A program made the position numbers and the translations under genes. A DNA stretch of 64,000 nucleotides, from NCBI GenBank assembly GCA_034509925.1, contig CM067526.1, positions 7,554,744 through 7,618,743 on the forward strand, in the 5' to 3' direction. Shown here one piece after another: positions 14,101-27,400 of the stretch (within the stretch, counting starts at the first letter, position 1; each line of letters starts with the position of its first letter). The stretch is from Hirudinaria manillensis. Lineage: Eukaryota > Annelida > Clitellata > Hirudinida > Hirudinidae. The notes beneath the pieces were generated by a model, which was not told the origin of the DNA, did no database searches, and saw only the letters and a list, made by a program, of their open reading frames with translations.

Positions 14101-17100
14101 TTTAAAAAAAATTTAAAAAATAGTTTATAAAAATCATCATTTCATGATAAGCAAATTTCTCTCTTCTGGAGGGCTCACATTATCTTAATCATCGCTTAAT
14201 TATTTACTTGATATTTTTCAGCATTATTTATTGGACTCACATGTGTTGGATTAACACTTATTTATTCTATAAAATAGAATTTTCCTTTAAAAAAAAACAA
14301 AAATCAATGAAAAAAAAAAGATTTAAAAATTACCTCAGGAAGAAGCGTAGCGTCTCCAGAAAAGATGGCGGAGCTAATTTTGTAATACCATCTTGTTAAT
14401 TCAGAGCCGGCAAACCAAATTGCAAAGCAATTGGAAAAGCTTGAGATCAAGATGTGCTGGCAATATTTCATTTCGAATAGTTTTCTTCCCTTAGCACTAA
14501 ATGAGGTTTGCCACAAGTTACATTTACGCTCGATGTAATTTAATAGTATTATCCATCTGATTGTATTATTTCTAAAGTTTCAGACCTCGGATGATGGGAT
14601 GGAGCAACGCAGCTGTACCTGGCAGCAATAGAAGCAGCAATCCCCACCATCCTTCCGCCATAGTACGGTACACACATAACCCTAGTACAGACTAAGGTGC
14701 CATAAACAGATTTACTTTGATTGCCAGTTTTCTTGAATGTTCCATCTTTCAAAACCTGTTAAAATGTATCGATGGCCCCATATATATTATCGATGACACA
14801 TATTAAATTACAAGTATGGCTGACCTCATAAAATTTCATGAACATATTTATTCGGGGGATCCGAACATTGGCAAATCTCAAGTAACCATTGTCTATTGAA
14901 TTCCATCCAAACTTTGGTCCGATATCACCGACAGTTATACCTTTGAAAAATGACATAATTTATTAATTTGCTTTTGCGGAGAAACTAGAATCATTTGCTT
15001 GCAACACCAATGAATCAATTCTCAAATAACGCTTACGGCTTTCTTTTTATCTTTACATTAAGACTCAAGACGTCAAGACTCCATTGCAATTAAATCAATT
15101 ATTAAGAGGATTTTTTTATTAAGCATTATTAAATTGCAATAATTTTTGTAAATCCTGAATCAAAAGTTGTTGGAAAAGATTTTTCATGTTTACCTTTTAA
15201 TGGCAAATTCGAATCCATATCCCTAATTTGGACCATAAACGGATGAACGCCATATTTCTTTCCTTCTATAATCAGTTGAGCCATCACTGCTACATGGTTT
15301 GCGGATTTTCCTACTATTAATTTTAAAATGAATTTTATTTAAAAGAATTGCCAGAAAATTTTAAATTTTACATATTACTTTTTTCATCTCAGTTATGTGA
15401 AAATATCTATCTAAATAAGCTGAATCACTAAAAACAATTATGAAAATATTAGAGCCCGAAGTGTCACATTGTTCTGGTATTAATTAATAATTCTCTAATT
15501 ATTTAATTAATTAATGTTTTGTTATTAATTATTAATAATTAATTTGCTCTTACTTAAAGGAAATATAAAATTAATATCTTACAGCCACCAGGCCAAAATT
15601 TGGTTGAGGTAAGGGTCGGTGAATTAATTATGAATTCTTCCGATGTTTTATCGTAAGTCGCTGTCGTTTCCAATGCCTGAACATTCGTTCCTGGTGATAA
15701 ATTATGAAACTTAAATTTAGTTTAATTTAATTTATTTAATGAATTAAGAAAATAAATTAATTGTCTACAATTCCTTATCTGTTCGTCTAACTTCAATCAC
15801 AGCTGGATTAGCTGGTATTGTCCTGGAATTGACCCACGATGTCCCAATTCCCGGGATTAGTTAATTTTGCCGCGAAGCAATTATTATTAAAATCACAATT
15901 ATTCTAGATCTTTGTTACCTTTACCAACGTTGTTATCTGTTTAAGCGTTTCAACAAAGAATAATAATTTTAAGTTATTGAGTTTCACTAAATTTCTTTTT
16001 GCTTACAAAGTTGATGATGTGCTAATTTTAATATTTCCGAAATCGAATCTCAGTGGCCAACTATTTTGCAATCCCTTCCCTCTTTCCATTGATGACAATA
16101 TGACTTTCAAAGTTCTGGAAACCCTCAAAATATTTATTTTCATGAAACTACAATCAAAGATCTGCTTTTAGATTGTGGCTCTTAGTCAACAGGAATGACA
16201 TGTCACAAAATAAATCAAGTTAATTAAAATACTATTAATAAAAATTTTGTGAAATGGAATGCCCCATTCCAAAGTTGACAATCCTAAACATACATTTTCT
16301 CAACATTTCAATGAGTCTTACCATGGCCCAACTCCGTCTGTGCATAGGTTCCAACTATGTTGTAACTTCTAATATCGTTCATCCACATTTTTTTCTGGTC
16401 ATCAGTTATTTGATTCTGCACTAAATCCGTGAACATTGTGTCGTGAACAAGAAGAGGTGATATGTTGTACTGCATAACCATTCTTTAAAAAACAAATTTA
16501 ACAACATTTATAATACTCGAAAATAGGAAGTTTGTTGATTTTAAACAATTTTGAACTCCCGTAGATGATTGCTCTCATTTATATATTTCCTTAAGTAAAT
16601 AGTAAACTATAAATTTTCTAACATAAATAGCCCTAATTTGCATTACATCTCGGCTTCGTTGGTGTAGGTAATGTGGCACGAAGGAATAACCTCGTTAAGG
16701 CAAATTTGTCATCAAAATTGTCCCATTCAGGGAATTTTCTCAGAATTTTTATGATGATGTAGCATCGTCTTAGGCCCTCTTCGTAAATATCAGGCCGTTC
16801 CATGAGACTGATCGGAACTTTGGAGAGCTGTCCAATGTTACCCAACACTTTATGATCTGAAAATGGATTTTGTCAACATATTGTTTTAATAATAAACCTA
16901 CAAAACTACATACCTGTACAAAATACAAGATTGTGGTCAAGACTGATAAAAATATTCAATTAATACCCCATCAAAGGAAAATATCCCACCATGATCGCAC
17001 CATAATTCAAATGATTCATAAAAAAAAGCTCGTAAATTTAGTACGTCTGTTAAAGACCTTTAGCTATTTTCTATGGAAATCATATTGTTGGCTCCCTTGA

Positions 17101-17471
17101 AGAAATTTACAGGAATATTTTGTTTCTTTTTGCTTATTAATATCTGTTAAATAGCTAGATTATTAGGACGATGCTCTAGCGGCAGAATTCGAATCCTTGC
17201 TGCCATCGTGAGTGGGGAAGTCTTACAGCCACTAGAAGTAATGCCAGCTTCAGGAATCTCGGAAAGACTTTTTTATAATTCGCTGGAAAGCTGTTACTAG
17301 TTCAATCTTCAAAAAAAAAAATAAATAATGCATCTCACACATTGAACGTTTCTTTTCAACTTCATTTTTTCCATTATAGAGAAGGAGGGTTAATTGCTCC
17401 ACATCAAAAGTAGCTTTTGTTCTTAACCTTTGCAAATGCGGATTAACGGCCGATTGTGAAAACCATGCCAT
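11183..17471 (-). CDS. peroxisomal acyl-CoA oxidase (ACOX1/2/3-like)
   Basis: Oxidises acyl-CoA to trans-2-enoyl-CoA with FAD and O2, the first step of peroxisomal beta-oxidation. Fourteen exons, approximately: 17471-17339, 16857-16691, 16484-16323, 15690-15583, 15313-15194, 14940-14825, 14756-14586, 14497-14334, 14028-13838, 13335-13192, 12755-12650, 12003-11854, 11510-11304, 11236-11183. It follows the ACOX order: N-terminal [50 protein letters not shown]; the helical C-terminal domain with IGNYDG. It ends KIEHAKL, and AKL is an acceptable type-1 peroxisomal targeting signal. Oddities: Asp replaces the conserved Glu in the DGENTV motif, and the usual CGGHG loop reads CGNVGH. It converges with ABCA, with the two stop codons about 235 bp apart. 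No frameshift was seen. The start is the first Met before the conserved N-terminal block. Confidence 0.93.
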
Positions 17472-19156
17472 ATTCAGAAATACTTCTCGATGATAGATTA
17501 ACAGGTAATCTCCTTAAATTCATAAAATCGCAGTTTCAAGGTACACCGTATAACAATTGTTTGATAAGACCGATAAGGCTAGCAAGAAATACGGTAGTAC
17601 TTGAGTAACCGACGTGTCTCAGGACCTAACGATCGCTTAATAATCTCATGAAACATTTTATTCACTCTGAAACAAAATTCTTTTATAACCATCTCATTCC
17701 GAAACATTCTTGGTGATTTATGAGATGCTCAGATAAGTCAGAGGTAACCAATCAATTAGAGGTACACATTTTTAGATAAGAAATCGAGAAATTTTAGTCG
17801 CGTGGTCAAGAATAAAAATAATATTCTCATGGTGTTAAAAGTGTTTAACTGTCGTCGAGAGTCGCGTTTTCTCCCGGTGCGGTCTTCGTGAAAAAACCTT
17901 CATATCACCATAATGCTTTGATGAATAGCCACATAAAAAGTTTCTGATAAGACTTCAGTAATCTGTGATAGAGACCTTATAATTCCCAAAACTTCCAAGT
18001 CTCCAAATAGATCACATTCCCCTGCTTTATTGTGTTCACCCATTCCGGCTTCATTGCCCTGTCAAACGGGTTGTTACGCTTCATCCATCTGTGAACTTTA
18101 CTCTGAGACACACTTTTCACTCGTGGCAATTTTATATACCCTTCCAGTCCTTAAGACCATTCATCAGCGATGAAAATGACCAGTTACACGGCAGGAAGAA
18201 CAAATATGACCTGCAAACTGGATTTTCAACATACTCCATGATTGCAGCCATTACCAAAAGTACAATACTACAATACCTATCACCCCTTTGGCCAAGCAGC
18301 ACAGAAAACTATGGGAGACAGAGATATAGTCTCATGCATGCTAAAACAAGCCATCAATTTACAAACACCATTCAAATATATATTTGGAAACATAAAACTG
18401 GTTAATTGCATAACAACGTTGTCTTTACGATCGTGATTACATTGACCGGAGCCGTCTAGAAATCGATAGAATCTCCGAACAACAGTACTCAAACATCGTC
18501 TTGTAATTTCCAGAGCATGTGAAAATCAGAGGCTAAAAAATGTGTAGGATGAAAAATCAATGCCCCCTTTTCCTAAGGATTATTTAGGTAGCAACCAGGC
18601 AACAATAACAAATAGTTCAACTAAACGGGGAAAGCAAAAGATGGGCCTATTACGTGCTTTTAAAAACTATTTACATCGAAGAAGATGACTCAGCAATGTG
18701 AAGTTTCACGTAAAATAATTAATTAGAAACAAACTCAAGACAAAGCCAAACTATGGAAAGAAACAGACTGCAGAATATGAAAAACATAAAATACTCCTGA
18801 TGACAATGTAGTAGCATTTGACAGATGTAGCGTAAAACTGGCAGAAATGAAATGGCATCTCAAAAATGCATCTTTTATGAAGTTCACAAAAGGAAACGAA
18901 AACAAATGTGCCATCAGAGTTTGGAAGCAATGGTTGATTCATCATGAATCGGATCTGCACAAATCAGCAAAATATTTCCATAAATTTATGAAATAGAATA
19001 GAGAGTAATGAAATGTAAAAATGTTTCATTCCACTTCTGCTACGTATCTTTAACTCAGGCTTAAAAAAACTTTTAAATCTTTCTTACAGTTAAATACTAT
19101 GCCAAAGAAACTGCAAACACAGAAAGTCAACAAGAGGAAGCCCTTTGGCAGTGCTC
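17472..19156. other. intergenic, no gene recognised
   Basis: About 1.7 kb between the ACOX start and the USP stop. Overlapping open frames of roughly 65-105 codons occur at 18.09-18.5 kb, but they have no recognisable motif, partner exons or codon bias. They could be a decayed repeat. The ACOX promoter should lie at the left end. Confidence 0.5.
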
Positions 19157-20617
19157 TCACTCATAGAGGACAACAGTTCTATCAAATTTAGCCAATTCCT
19201 CTTTCAACTCTTCGCTCATGCTGGCCGAAAAGGTCTGGACGAAGCCGGTCGTGCCACGGCTTCCCGAAGCAAAACGGCGACGTAGTTGCGTGGCCAGAGA
19301 CACGTGCTGCTGTTCGTTACCAACAAGAGATTGATTCCTGCTCGTAGATTTCAGCGGTGTCTTTTCAGAACTGTGTCTGTTCCTTCTTCCCTCCCCACCA
19401 CCAGACGTGTTTGAAGGCTCACGACATAAAATAACGGGACAACCTGCATGTTTCAAAATATGGTCACTCACACTGCCCACTATTGTCCTTTTAAGTGCTC
19501 CCATGCCCCTGCATCCGACTATCACAAAGGCAGATTTCTCTTCGGCAGCTATGTGACACAGCATTTCTCCGGGGCGTCCCCTGACGTTACGCATCCTTGC
19601 AGAAATCTAGATACATTAGGGAACAAATTGTCTAAATTGTACCAGAAGACAACATAAATATTGGCAAAACCATTAATAAAGATCTCGAGTACAAACTTAA
19701 AAACTGGCTTCGTACGGAGTACTATTCTAGTCATTTGTGTCGTTTGCTCGTTAACAAAAGAAGTAAAAAGTAAATCAAACCATCAAGTTTAATTAATATA
19801 AAAGAAAAATCATAAAAAAATAACCATTGTGAAAAATAGCAGATCTAGGATAAGGGGGATTAGAAGGAAAACCAGCAATCCATGATGAAAATTTTGTTCT
19901 GCTGTTTACTGGATGAGGGATAGATTTAATCTAGGTTTAATAATTAATATACATTTGCCTCCTGGGCTTTTGTTCTACTTCTGATCAACCACTCATGTAA
20001 GTTCTGATGGATGACCTGCCCAGTCGAAGTTCCAATATTATGCCCTTGTCAAAATGTTCGAGATCTGCCATTCATCACAAGTAACCAAAATACTAAATGC
20101 ATATATAATAACAACAATACTAATAATAACTCAACATAATAATAATAATAATAATATAAAAATGCAAGAAAATTGGTAAAATCGAAAAAAATATACATTT
20201 CTATCTTTTAGAAGTGACTTCATGCTTTCTTCCAAAATCTTTGTCCTGGCCTCCTCCTCTTTCCATAAGCTGGCTAGCACCCCTGGCGACATGTTGCATT
20301 CCCCTAAAGGCACATATAAAACATTGAGAAGGCAACGATAACATACGAAATATCGAAATGGCTTACTCGCTTCATTAATATTTGGTAGTTCTATACAGTG
20401 AACTAATATGAGCTTGTTTCCCGGGCGATGCATTTTCTCCAAATAAACTACAAAAAAAAACCGCGAGACACAAGTTCGACATTGATCATGTTGAACTGTT
20501 GCTCAATTTTTTAATAATTCATTGAGTCTCGTCAATGTAACAATCGATAACTAACATTTTACGGCGTTCTGCGATTGACTAGAGTGATCAATGGCGATTA
20601 CGACCAACTGTTCCATT
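19157..20617 (-). CDS. universal stress protein (UspA-fold, ATP-binding type)
   Basis: A cytosolic nucleotide-binding Rossmann-like protein of the UspA superfamily. Four exons: 20617 to about 20560, 20446-20371, 20305-20199, 19616-19157. It starts MEQLVVIAIDHSSQSQNAV, the first beta-strand with its conserved Asp. LVHCIELP follows, then a long helix (WKEEEARTKILEESM), then EKSAFVIVGCRGMGALKR, HILKHAGCPVIL. The ATP motif G-x2-G-x9-G-S is complete (GCRG...VGS), so ATP binding is expected. Unusually for a USP domain, about 85 residues rich in Ser, Arg and Thr follow the last strand, with no recognised domain. USPs are lost in vertebrates and most insects but kept in cnidarians, lophotrochozoans and some arthropods, which helps place the organism. 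Confidence 0.88.
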
Positions 20618-21499
20618 CTAAAAGAAGTAAAGTTCAAACGGCCAACCAACCCCAAAAACACCCTGAAGCAAACAAAAACAATGGATGCCAACCCAAATCA
20701 ACTCGTTATCGAAAAGGACGAGGCGCAAAACATTTTTTGACTTAGTTATTTTACCTCAGATCTTAAATCAGATACAAATTGAAAATCATGGCGACTTGAA
20801 TGTTTTGTCTCTAAAAAAAATGTCATGTATTAAGGGAATGCAAAAATAATCTGTTCCGATCGCATTGATAGCCGCTTTGGCCTCACATTGAAATCATGAC
20901 TTTTGCTGTTTACAGCATTATTCCCACCGTTAATAAATTTTTCTAGTGCAGGAAGTTAACCAGCCTCCAAAGTTAAAACATTAAATAAAGAAAATATAGG
21001 TCCACATTAAATAAAGATACCAAATATACCAACTCCCACTACTTTTACGTCCAAAGATTATAAATCTACGTAGGTGAGAATCCCCAAAAACTATGTCTCA
21101 CTGTTTCATCAATTGAAGCACTAAAGAACCAAGTCTGTTTTTATCATATTTTACTAGTATTAATTGGAGTTGCAAACAAGATGGTGACAGGCCAAAGCCT
21201 TAGAAATATAAAGCACGACCCAAGAAATTAATCATAAAGGTAACACATCGAGTGTTATAAAAGTCTAGTTATATGTTCATAACAATAGAAATATGAAAGA
21301 ACAACAGAAATCTTCGTTATTAACGTTCTAAGGATAGGATGTTTCCTCCAGGGTTGAAAGAATCTAAAATTACAAATATGAATGTTGAAGCTCCACTAAA
21401 AAAATAAATGGTTACTTATTCAAAAATAACTCATCTAAATTTTAATACTTTAAAAACTTACATCATGACATAGCCAGTTTACAGTTACATTTCAGACGA
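20618..21499. other. intergenic, no gene recognised
   Basis: AT-rich sequence upstream of the USP start and downstream of the PCM1-like gene. No ORF, RNA gene or repeat could be supported. Confidence 0.5.
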
Positions 21500-24400
21500 C
21501 AATTTAGACTCTTTATGGCAGCCTTGATCTGTGATGCTGAATTGGTAATTAGTTAATTAACTTTGTAACCTTGAATGCAGAAAGTAATCTCTCACATTAA
21601 TATTTATTATTTGCTGTGTATACAATAACAGTTTAGCATTAATAAATTAAAGATTGATAACGAAGCGTGCAACCTTGTAACTAGAGGTTTGTAAAGATTT
21701 ATCTTCATCTGAACTCTTCCACTTGTGGTCAGGGTAATGCTGGTTAGAGATACATAGGTGTGAAAAGAAAACATGAATGAATGTAATGATACAGGACTTG
21801 AATCATTGAAATTCCTTCATTATTTAAATTATTTGCTCAATGTATAGGTTTAATCTTTACAAAAATAAATTTGATAAAATTAACCTCGCCATCAATTTCT
21901 TCTGATATCAATGAATACGAGTCATCATCTGCATAATCATCTCCTTCATCTCTACGATAACTGTAATCACATTTTGAAGAAGGTTTTGGACTGCTCTTCA
22001 AAAGGCTCAGAGAAGATTTCCTTCTTCCAGCAAAGATGCTGAATTGATGTATTAAATTGAGAATTAAAATGTAGAAATAATAATGAATAATAAATCCATA
22101 TGTTATATTCTACACAAAAAGATTGACAAATATTCTCTGGCAAACTACCACGTCTTCCCAGTAATAAGCCCCTACCATGAAAATAAGCCCTGGTTAAGAT
22201 CATTGGCCAGCATACAATAACAATAACATGGATTGCTTGCAGTACACAATTTCTATTGATTTTAAAATATTGTAAAGCAATAATATAATGAATGGCAATA
22301 GTAAATGACTAAAACCAGGTGCCTTAAACATGATTTTTCTACAATGAAGCAACAAATATGCTGACAGATTTTTGCCTTTATAGATGCAGTGCATGTCATA
22401 AGGTTGGGACACTGGCTAAAATTCTAAGACGCCCTCAAAAATAATGCTTATGCCTGTTGTGGAACAATATTTAATATAAGATAATCTTATTTTTGGGGAA
22501 AAGGATATCATACAACCATGTAACAATGTTTCTTACATTAGGAAATAATAAAATATTCTGACAAACTTGTCATCTTGTTGTCTTTTTTCTTTTTTCTTAC
22601 ACTTTCTGTGGAAGCTGGGATCTCTTTTATGCCTCTTGACCTTTATCATTCTTAGTGGATCAGCATATAAATTTTTAGGCTCCTTAAGACTAAGAATGTT
22701 GGTTGGCTTGAAAATCTTCTTGGCCTTTGATCGAACAATATGCTCAGAATGTCTGGCTGAATAAGAATAAGGAGATTGGCTGGTCTTGCCAGACTTAATT
22801 CCAAACATTCTTTTTGCTCCTTCATAGATATCCTGAGTTTTTGAATATTTCCTATGTCGTTCCCATCTTTCAATTACTTCTTTTGTCAAATTAAAACTAT
22901 TTATATTCAAGTTTGGAGATTTCCCCATATGCTTATTAAATGGTGTCAGAGAAACTTGCCCCTCAGCCAGAACTTGACTAATACCTCGTTTTCCAAATTT
23001 CTTTGGTCTAGAATACTTATCATGAGAAGTATTAATGATGTTTCCTTGCTTCTCCCAATAAACATCATCAACATAGTCATCATCAAACTGATCTGCCTCT
23101 TCATCAATATCACCACTCTTATGATTATGATTTTCTAGGTTACCATTATGACATGCAAATTTTGATTTGCATTTACCATCTTGGTCAGTTTCTTTAATTT
23201 CTTTCATTTCACAATCACCATCACTTGTGACTTTCTCTTTGAAAGTTTCATTGGCAGAACCAGTTTTAATGTTCACCTCACCTTCTTTTGGGGGCCCCAC
23301 AACATGCTGGAAGCTGCTCCCATCAGTTTTTGAATTTTGATATTTAAATTCAGGATCAGATGAAAAGTCAAACACTACAGGGCAGTCTGAATCTTGATCT
23401 GTCAAACTAAAACATCTTCTATATGTTTCAATCTTGGTGCTATCATGATTTCCCAATGCCATCAAATTATCCTTCCTTTCCAATGGGAGCTTTTCATTAT
23501 TGTCTAGGACATCTTTAGATAGAAGGTATGCTTCCAATTCTTCTGGAGTCATTTTGTCATGTTCTAAAAGATCAATACTATCTCCTTTTAGGTCTCCATC
23601 TTTGTTGTTATTGTTGAGAAAACTGGAAAAAGAATAAAATGAGTACAAGATTTTAATCTTTAAGCAATTTCCAAACACTTTAAACCAACGAAATTGTTGG
23701 TATTAAAGTAAAATATTTCTATAAATGTTTTTTTCAGTTTAATTTAACCATCACTTATAATTACTTTGTAATTTTGCAACTAACCAAGCAGCATTGTTGT
23801 CACTCCTTGTGTTTGTTATGAGATCATTCTTAACATGGTCATCCTTAAATGTCCACATTTCACTGTCCATCTTTGAAGACAAGTGTTCGCCATCAAAAAC
23901 CGTATCCCTGTCCCCTCTATCCTCGTCAGAACAATCTTCATCTTTGTAATGAGAAGGAATGTTGAACCTACCATCAATATAATTAGAACCACACATTGCT
24001 TTGAAATCAGTATCATCATCTTCCTCAAAATTACTTTCATCACCAATCCTCTCTATCGAATCCTCGTCAGCATCCCCAAAATTCTTGCAGTCATTATTGT
24101 GATTTTGAGCCAGGTCGGCTTCTTCGTCGTCGCCATAATCGTCAACATCATAACTTCCTGCATTTTGATTGCTTGGGTGATCTTTCTTATCACTTACTTT
24201 CGATGGGTTTGACACTTTTTCAATTTTTTCTTCAACTATTATGCTTGAACCATCACCTTTACCTTCATCTTTATGGATAAGGTGATTCTCTCCATCATCG
24301 TCATCATATTCATCATCGTCGTCTTCTTTGTCATCTTCATCTTTTTTCTCATCTTCACCATCAGTAGCATCTTCATCATCTTCATCTTCATCCTCATCCT

Positions 24401-27400
24401 CGTTGTCGACATCAACGTCGTCGTCGTCGTCATCATCTTCGTCATCATCCTCATCATCCTCACCATCATTTTCGGCGTCATTGTCATCGCCATCATCTTC
24501 TTCATCATCTTCACTTGCTTGAGCACTGCTATTAGAGGCAGAAGAACTGGAGCTTTTGGCAGTTGACTTTGTTGCATCAGAAGCAATACTTGATTCTTTT
24601 GCTACAAGACTTTTGGCACTTTTCTTCATAATACTAGGTCCTTCGTCATTCTCTTCATCATCATTATCATTATCGTCATCGGCAGCCTCGTCATCTTCTT
24701 TATCGTCGTCATCTTCATCCTCATCTTCTTCGTCTTCCACCTCCTTATCATCTCCGTCATTATCTTCTTCCTCAGTATTGTCTTCCTTGTCACTAACACC
24801 AGCATCATCGTTATCATCATCGTCGTCGTCGTCATCGTCATCATCGTCGTCATCGTTATCGTCGTTATCTTCATTGTCATCATCACCACTAAGAATGTTC
24901 TGACTTTTTTCAGGATTTCTAATATTTTCGATGAATTTTTCAAAACTTGACAAATGCATCGAATCACCGGAAATGTGGCTCTTACTGATGATGTCAAATA
25001 CACTTTGTACATATTCTTTAGACTTATTCTTTACAACCTTTTCGGTCTTTTCAACGACATCTTTTGACTGTTCAACCTCCGTCGATAAGTCTTTCGTTCC
25101 ACTGGTATTGCCAGAACTTTCTTTAGAACCAGTTTCCAAACATTTCGATTTTTCGTCAGTTTTTCCAGAAATTGAATTCAGTTGCTCTACCGAATCGGCA
25201 CAATCTTGGCTGACGTTATCCATGCCGCGGTCGTTGAACTCGCTGCTCTCGTAATCCTCGGAATCGTTATCGCCTACGTTCAACTTGCAATCGCTCATAC
25301 TCTTGAATCTTAGGCCAGCAGCTGGTTGGCTCTTAGATTTGATAATCTGGTTTGATTCTCTATATCCTCCATTAGTGTTGTAACTTTTCAACACCTCTGC
25401 ATCTGAATTGTATTGGGAAAGGATATCCCAATTTTCAATTTCAATAAAACTGTGGTCATCTCTTTCTAATTCGTCGTCTGCAAACGCCTTGTGATTTTTG
25501 TTCTCCTCGTGCCGAACGTCCGACACTAGACTTTGACTCGAAAGTTGTTCTGCGACTATGGTATTGAGAGCCGAAACGGCTTTGAGCCTCAACTCTTCGC
25601 TATCGAGTTTCTTAAGATTTACAAAGAGCTCAGTAAGGTATTTGGTTCTACTTTCATTGGCAGATATAAAACTTGATACTTCTTTATAAACTCTCTCCAA
25701 CGAATTGGAGATTCTTAACTCAACACCTGTAGCCATGTGATCGCCACTGCGAAAAGTGTTGTTTGGCAGGCCCCACTCAGCTCTTGAGGCATAACCAAGA
25801 GCATCACCAGTTTCAGCACCAGGCTTGATGTAATTTTCAGTCGGTCCAGATGAAAACCTAACCAAAGCAAGTAAATAAAAGCAATCAGATGGTGGAAATA
25901 ATGTTATGATAAAATATTTGAAAACCTACTGAGTTAGGTCATAGTGTTCATCATTACAAGAAACAATTGAAGCATGGTCTCCACTCTCATACTCTTTTGC
26001 TTCCTTGAGAGTAATGTAATGGTTGCAACTAATGGAATATTTTTCATCAATCTTTTGAGGTTCATTTGGAGAACTAACAGCTCCTTCATCTATGCAAATT
26101 AACTTTACTTTATTATCTTCATCATCATAATTAAGTGGTAAACAAGCTCTCAAACAAAAATTAAATTGAATCACTCTTCAATGTATTAATTGACATTAGC
26201 ATTTCTTATCTTGGAGTTGTAATGACTAATTGAAGCAGCATTCATTCTTTAACATTAATTTTAAGTTATGTGAACAATATGGAGCATAAACATGTTATTA
26301 TATAATACCTGCGCAGCAGTCATTGCAGTTATTGCTAAAGTTGACATTAATGTTGTTGGTTTTCTTCACATTGAGACAGTTCTTCATTGCACGCTGACCC
26401 AAAGAATTTGCCTCAGCAATTTCTGGCCTGACTTTGTTTGGGACCTCTTCAGATGCCAGATGACCTGCTTGTTCTGGCCTCGCACCATCATTGAAAACGA
26501 TGTTTACAGTATTTTGCTTAGGTGGAGAGCTTGTATCTTGCAAACTATTTTTAATATTATCAGCTTCCATGTTGCCTTGGATTGTGGCTGCAGAACATTC
26601 GTCCACACAAATGGGGTTGCTGGTCTGGTAATCTCTCCCACCATTTGTAAAAGCAAACTCTCTCCTTTCTGTGCAATTTTTTAATTTTTTTCTTGTTTGA
26701 CCATCACTAAGGTTATTATCTCCAAACTTTAGAGGAGAGTTGCTGATTTTCATTCTTTCCAAAAATTTCCTTTCATTGCTCATGCTACTCTCTTCAGTAA
26801 CAACCAAACTTTGCTGTGGATTCCAACTCACAGAAAACTTCTGTGGTAAGGAATGTTTTGTTTTGCAACCACCATTCATAATCTTATTAGTTTCAAAGCC
26901 ACCACTGCAAGGATCTCCAAATAAGGCATCTGTTGTATTATGTGGATATGCATCAATAAGATCACTTTGGCAGATTCTAAACCTACTGCTTGGAGATGTC
27001 CCTTCAATATGCTTGCATTTCTTGTCGAGGTCAACGTTGATCATCTTGAAATTTGAACTACCGGTAATTGGTCCATACTCAGTGCTTCTGTGAATATTTG
27101 CAGTTGTTAGTTTATCTTGGAATAAATCCAATGGCAAAGAAGAAGTATGGTCAAAATTTAGATTGGCATTATTTAGTTTCTTTAGTTTCAATGATGACTG
27201 TTCTTTTGATTCCATATGAAAAGAAGAACATGGATCAATAGGCAACTGGTAGCCATTTCCACTAAGAAAATGATTCTTAAGGGATTTTGGCAAGTTGCTA
27301 TCTTTATTTCTTGAATTCGAATCCCAAAGCTCGGCACAAGTTTGAGCCAAATTGGACAACTTGGATTTGTGGGAGGAACCTCGTAGCGTATTAGGCATAA

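Noticed and set aside
17160..17220. tRNA-like segment with a TTCGAATCC box
   Set aside because: A B-box-like match exists, but no cloverleaf can be folded and there is no matching A box at the right distance. It is at most a SINE relic.
18091..18436. Overlapping ~100- and 64-codon frames on the plus strand
   Set aside because: No family resemblance, no partner exons and AT-rich surroundings. Overlap of two frames is expected by chance in a region poor in stops.
24239..25012. Long open frames giving poly-Ser, poly-Met/Thr and Ile/Val-rich proteins on both strands
   Set aside because: They are shadows of the GAT/GAC/GAA coding repeat in the PCM1-like exon.
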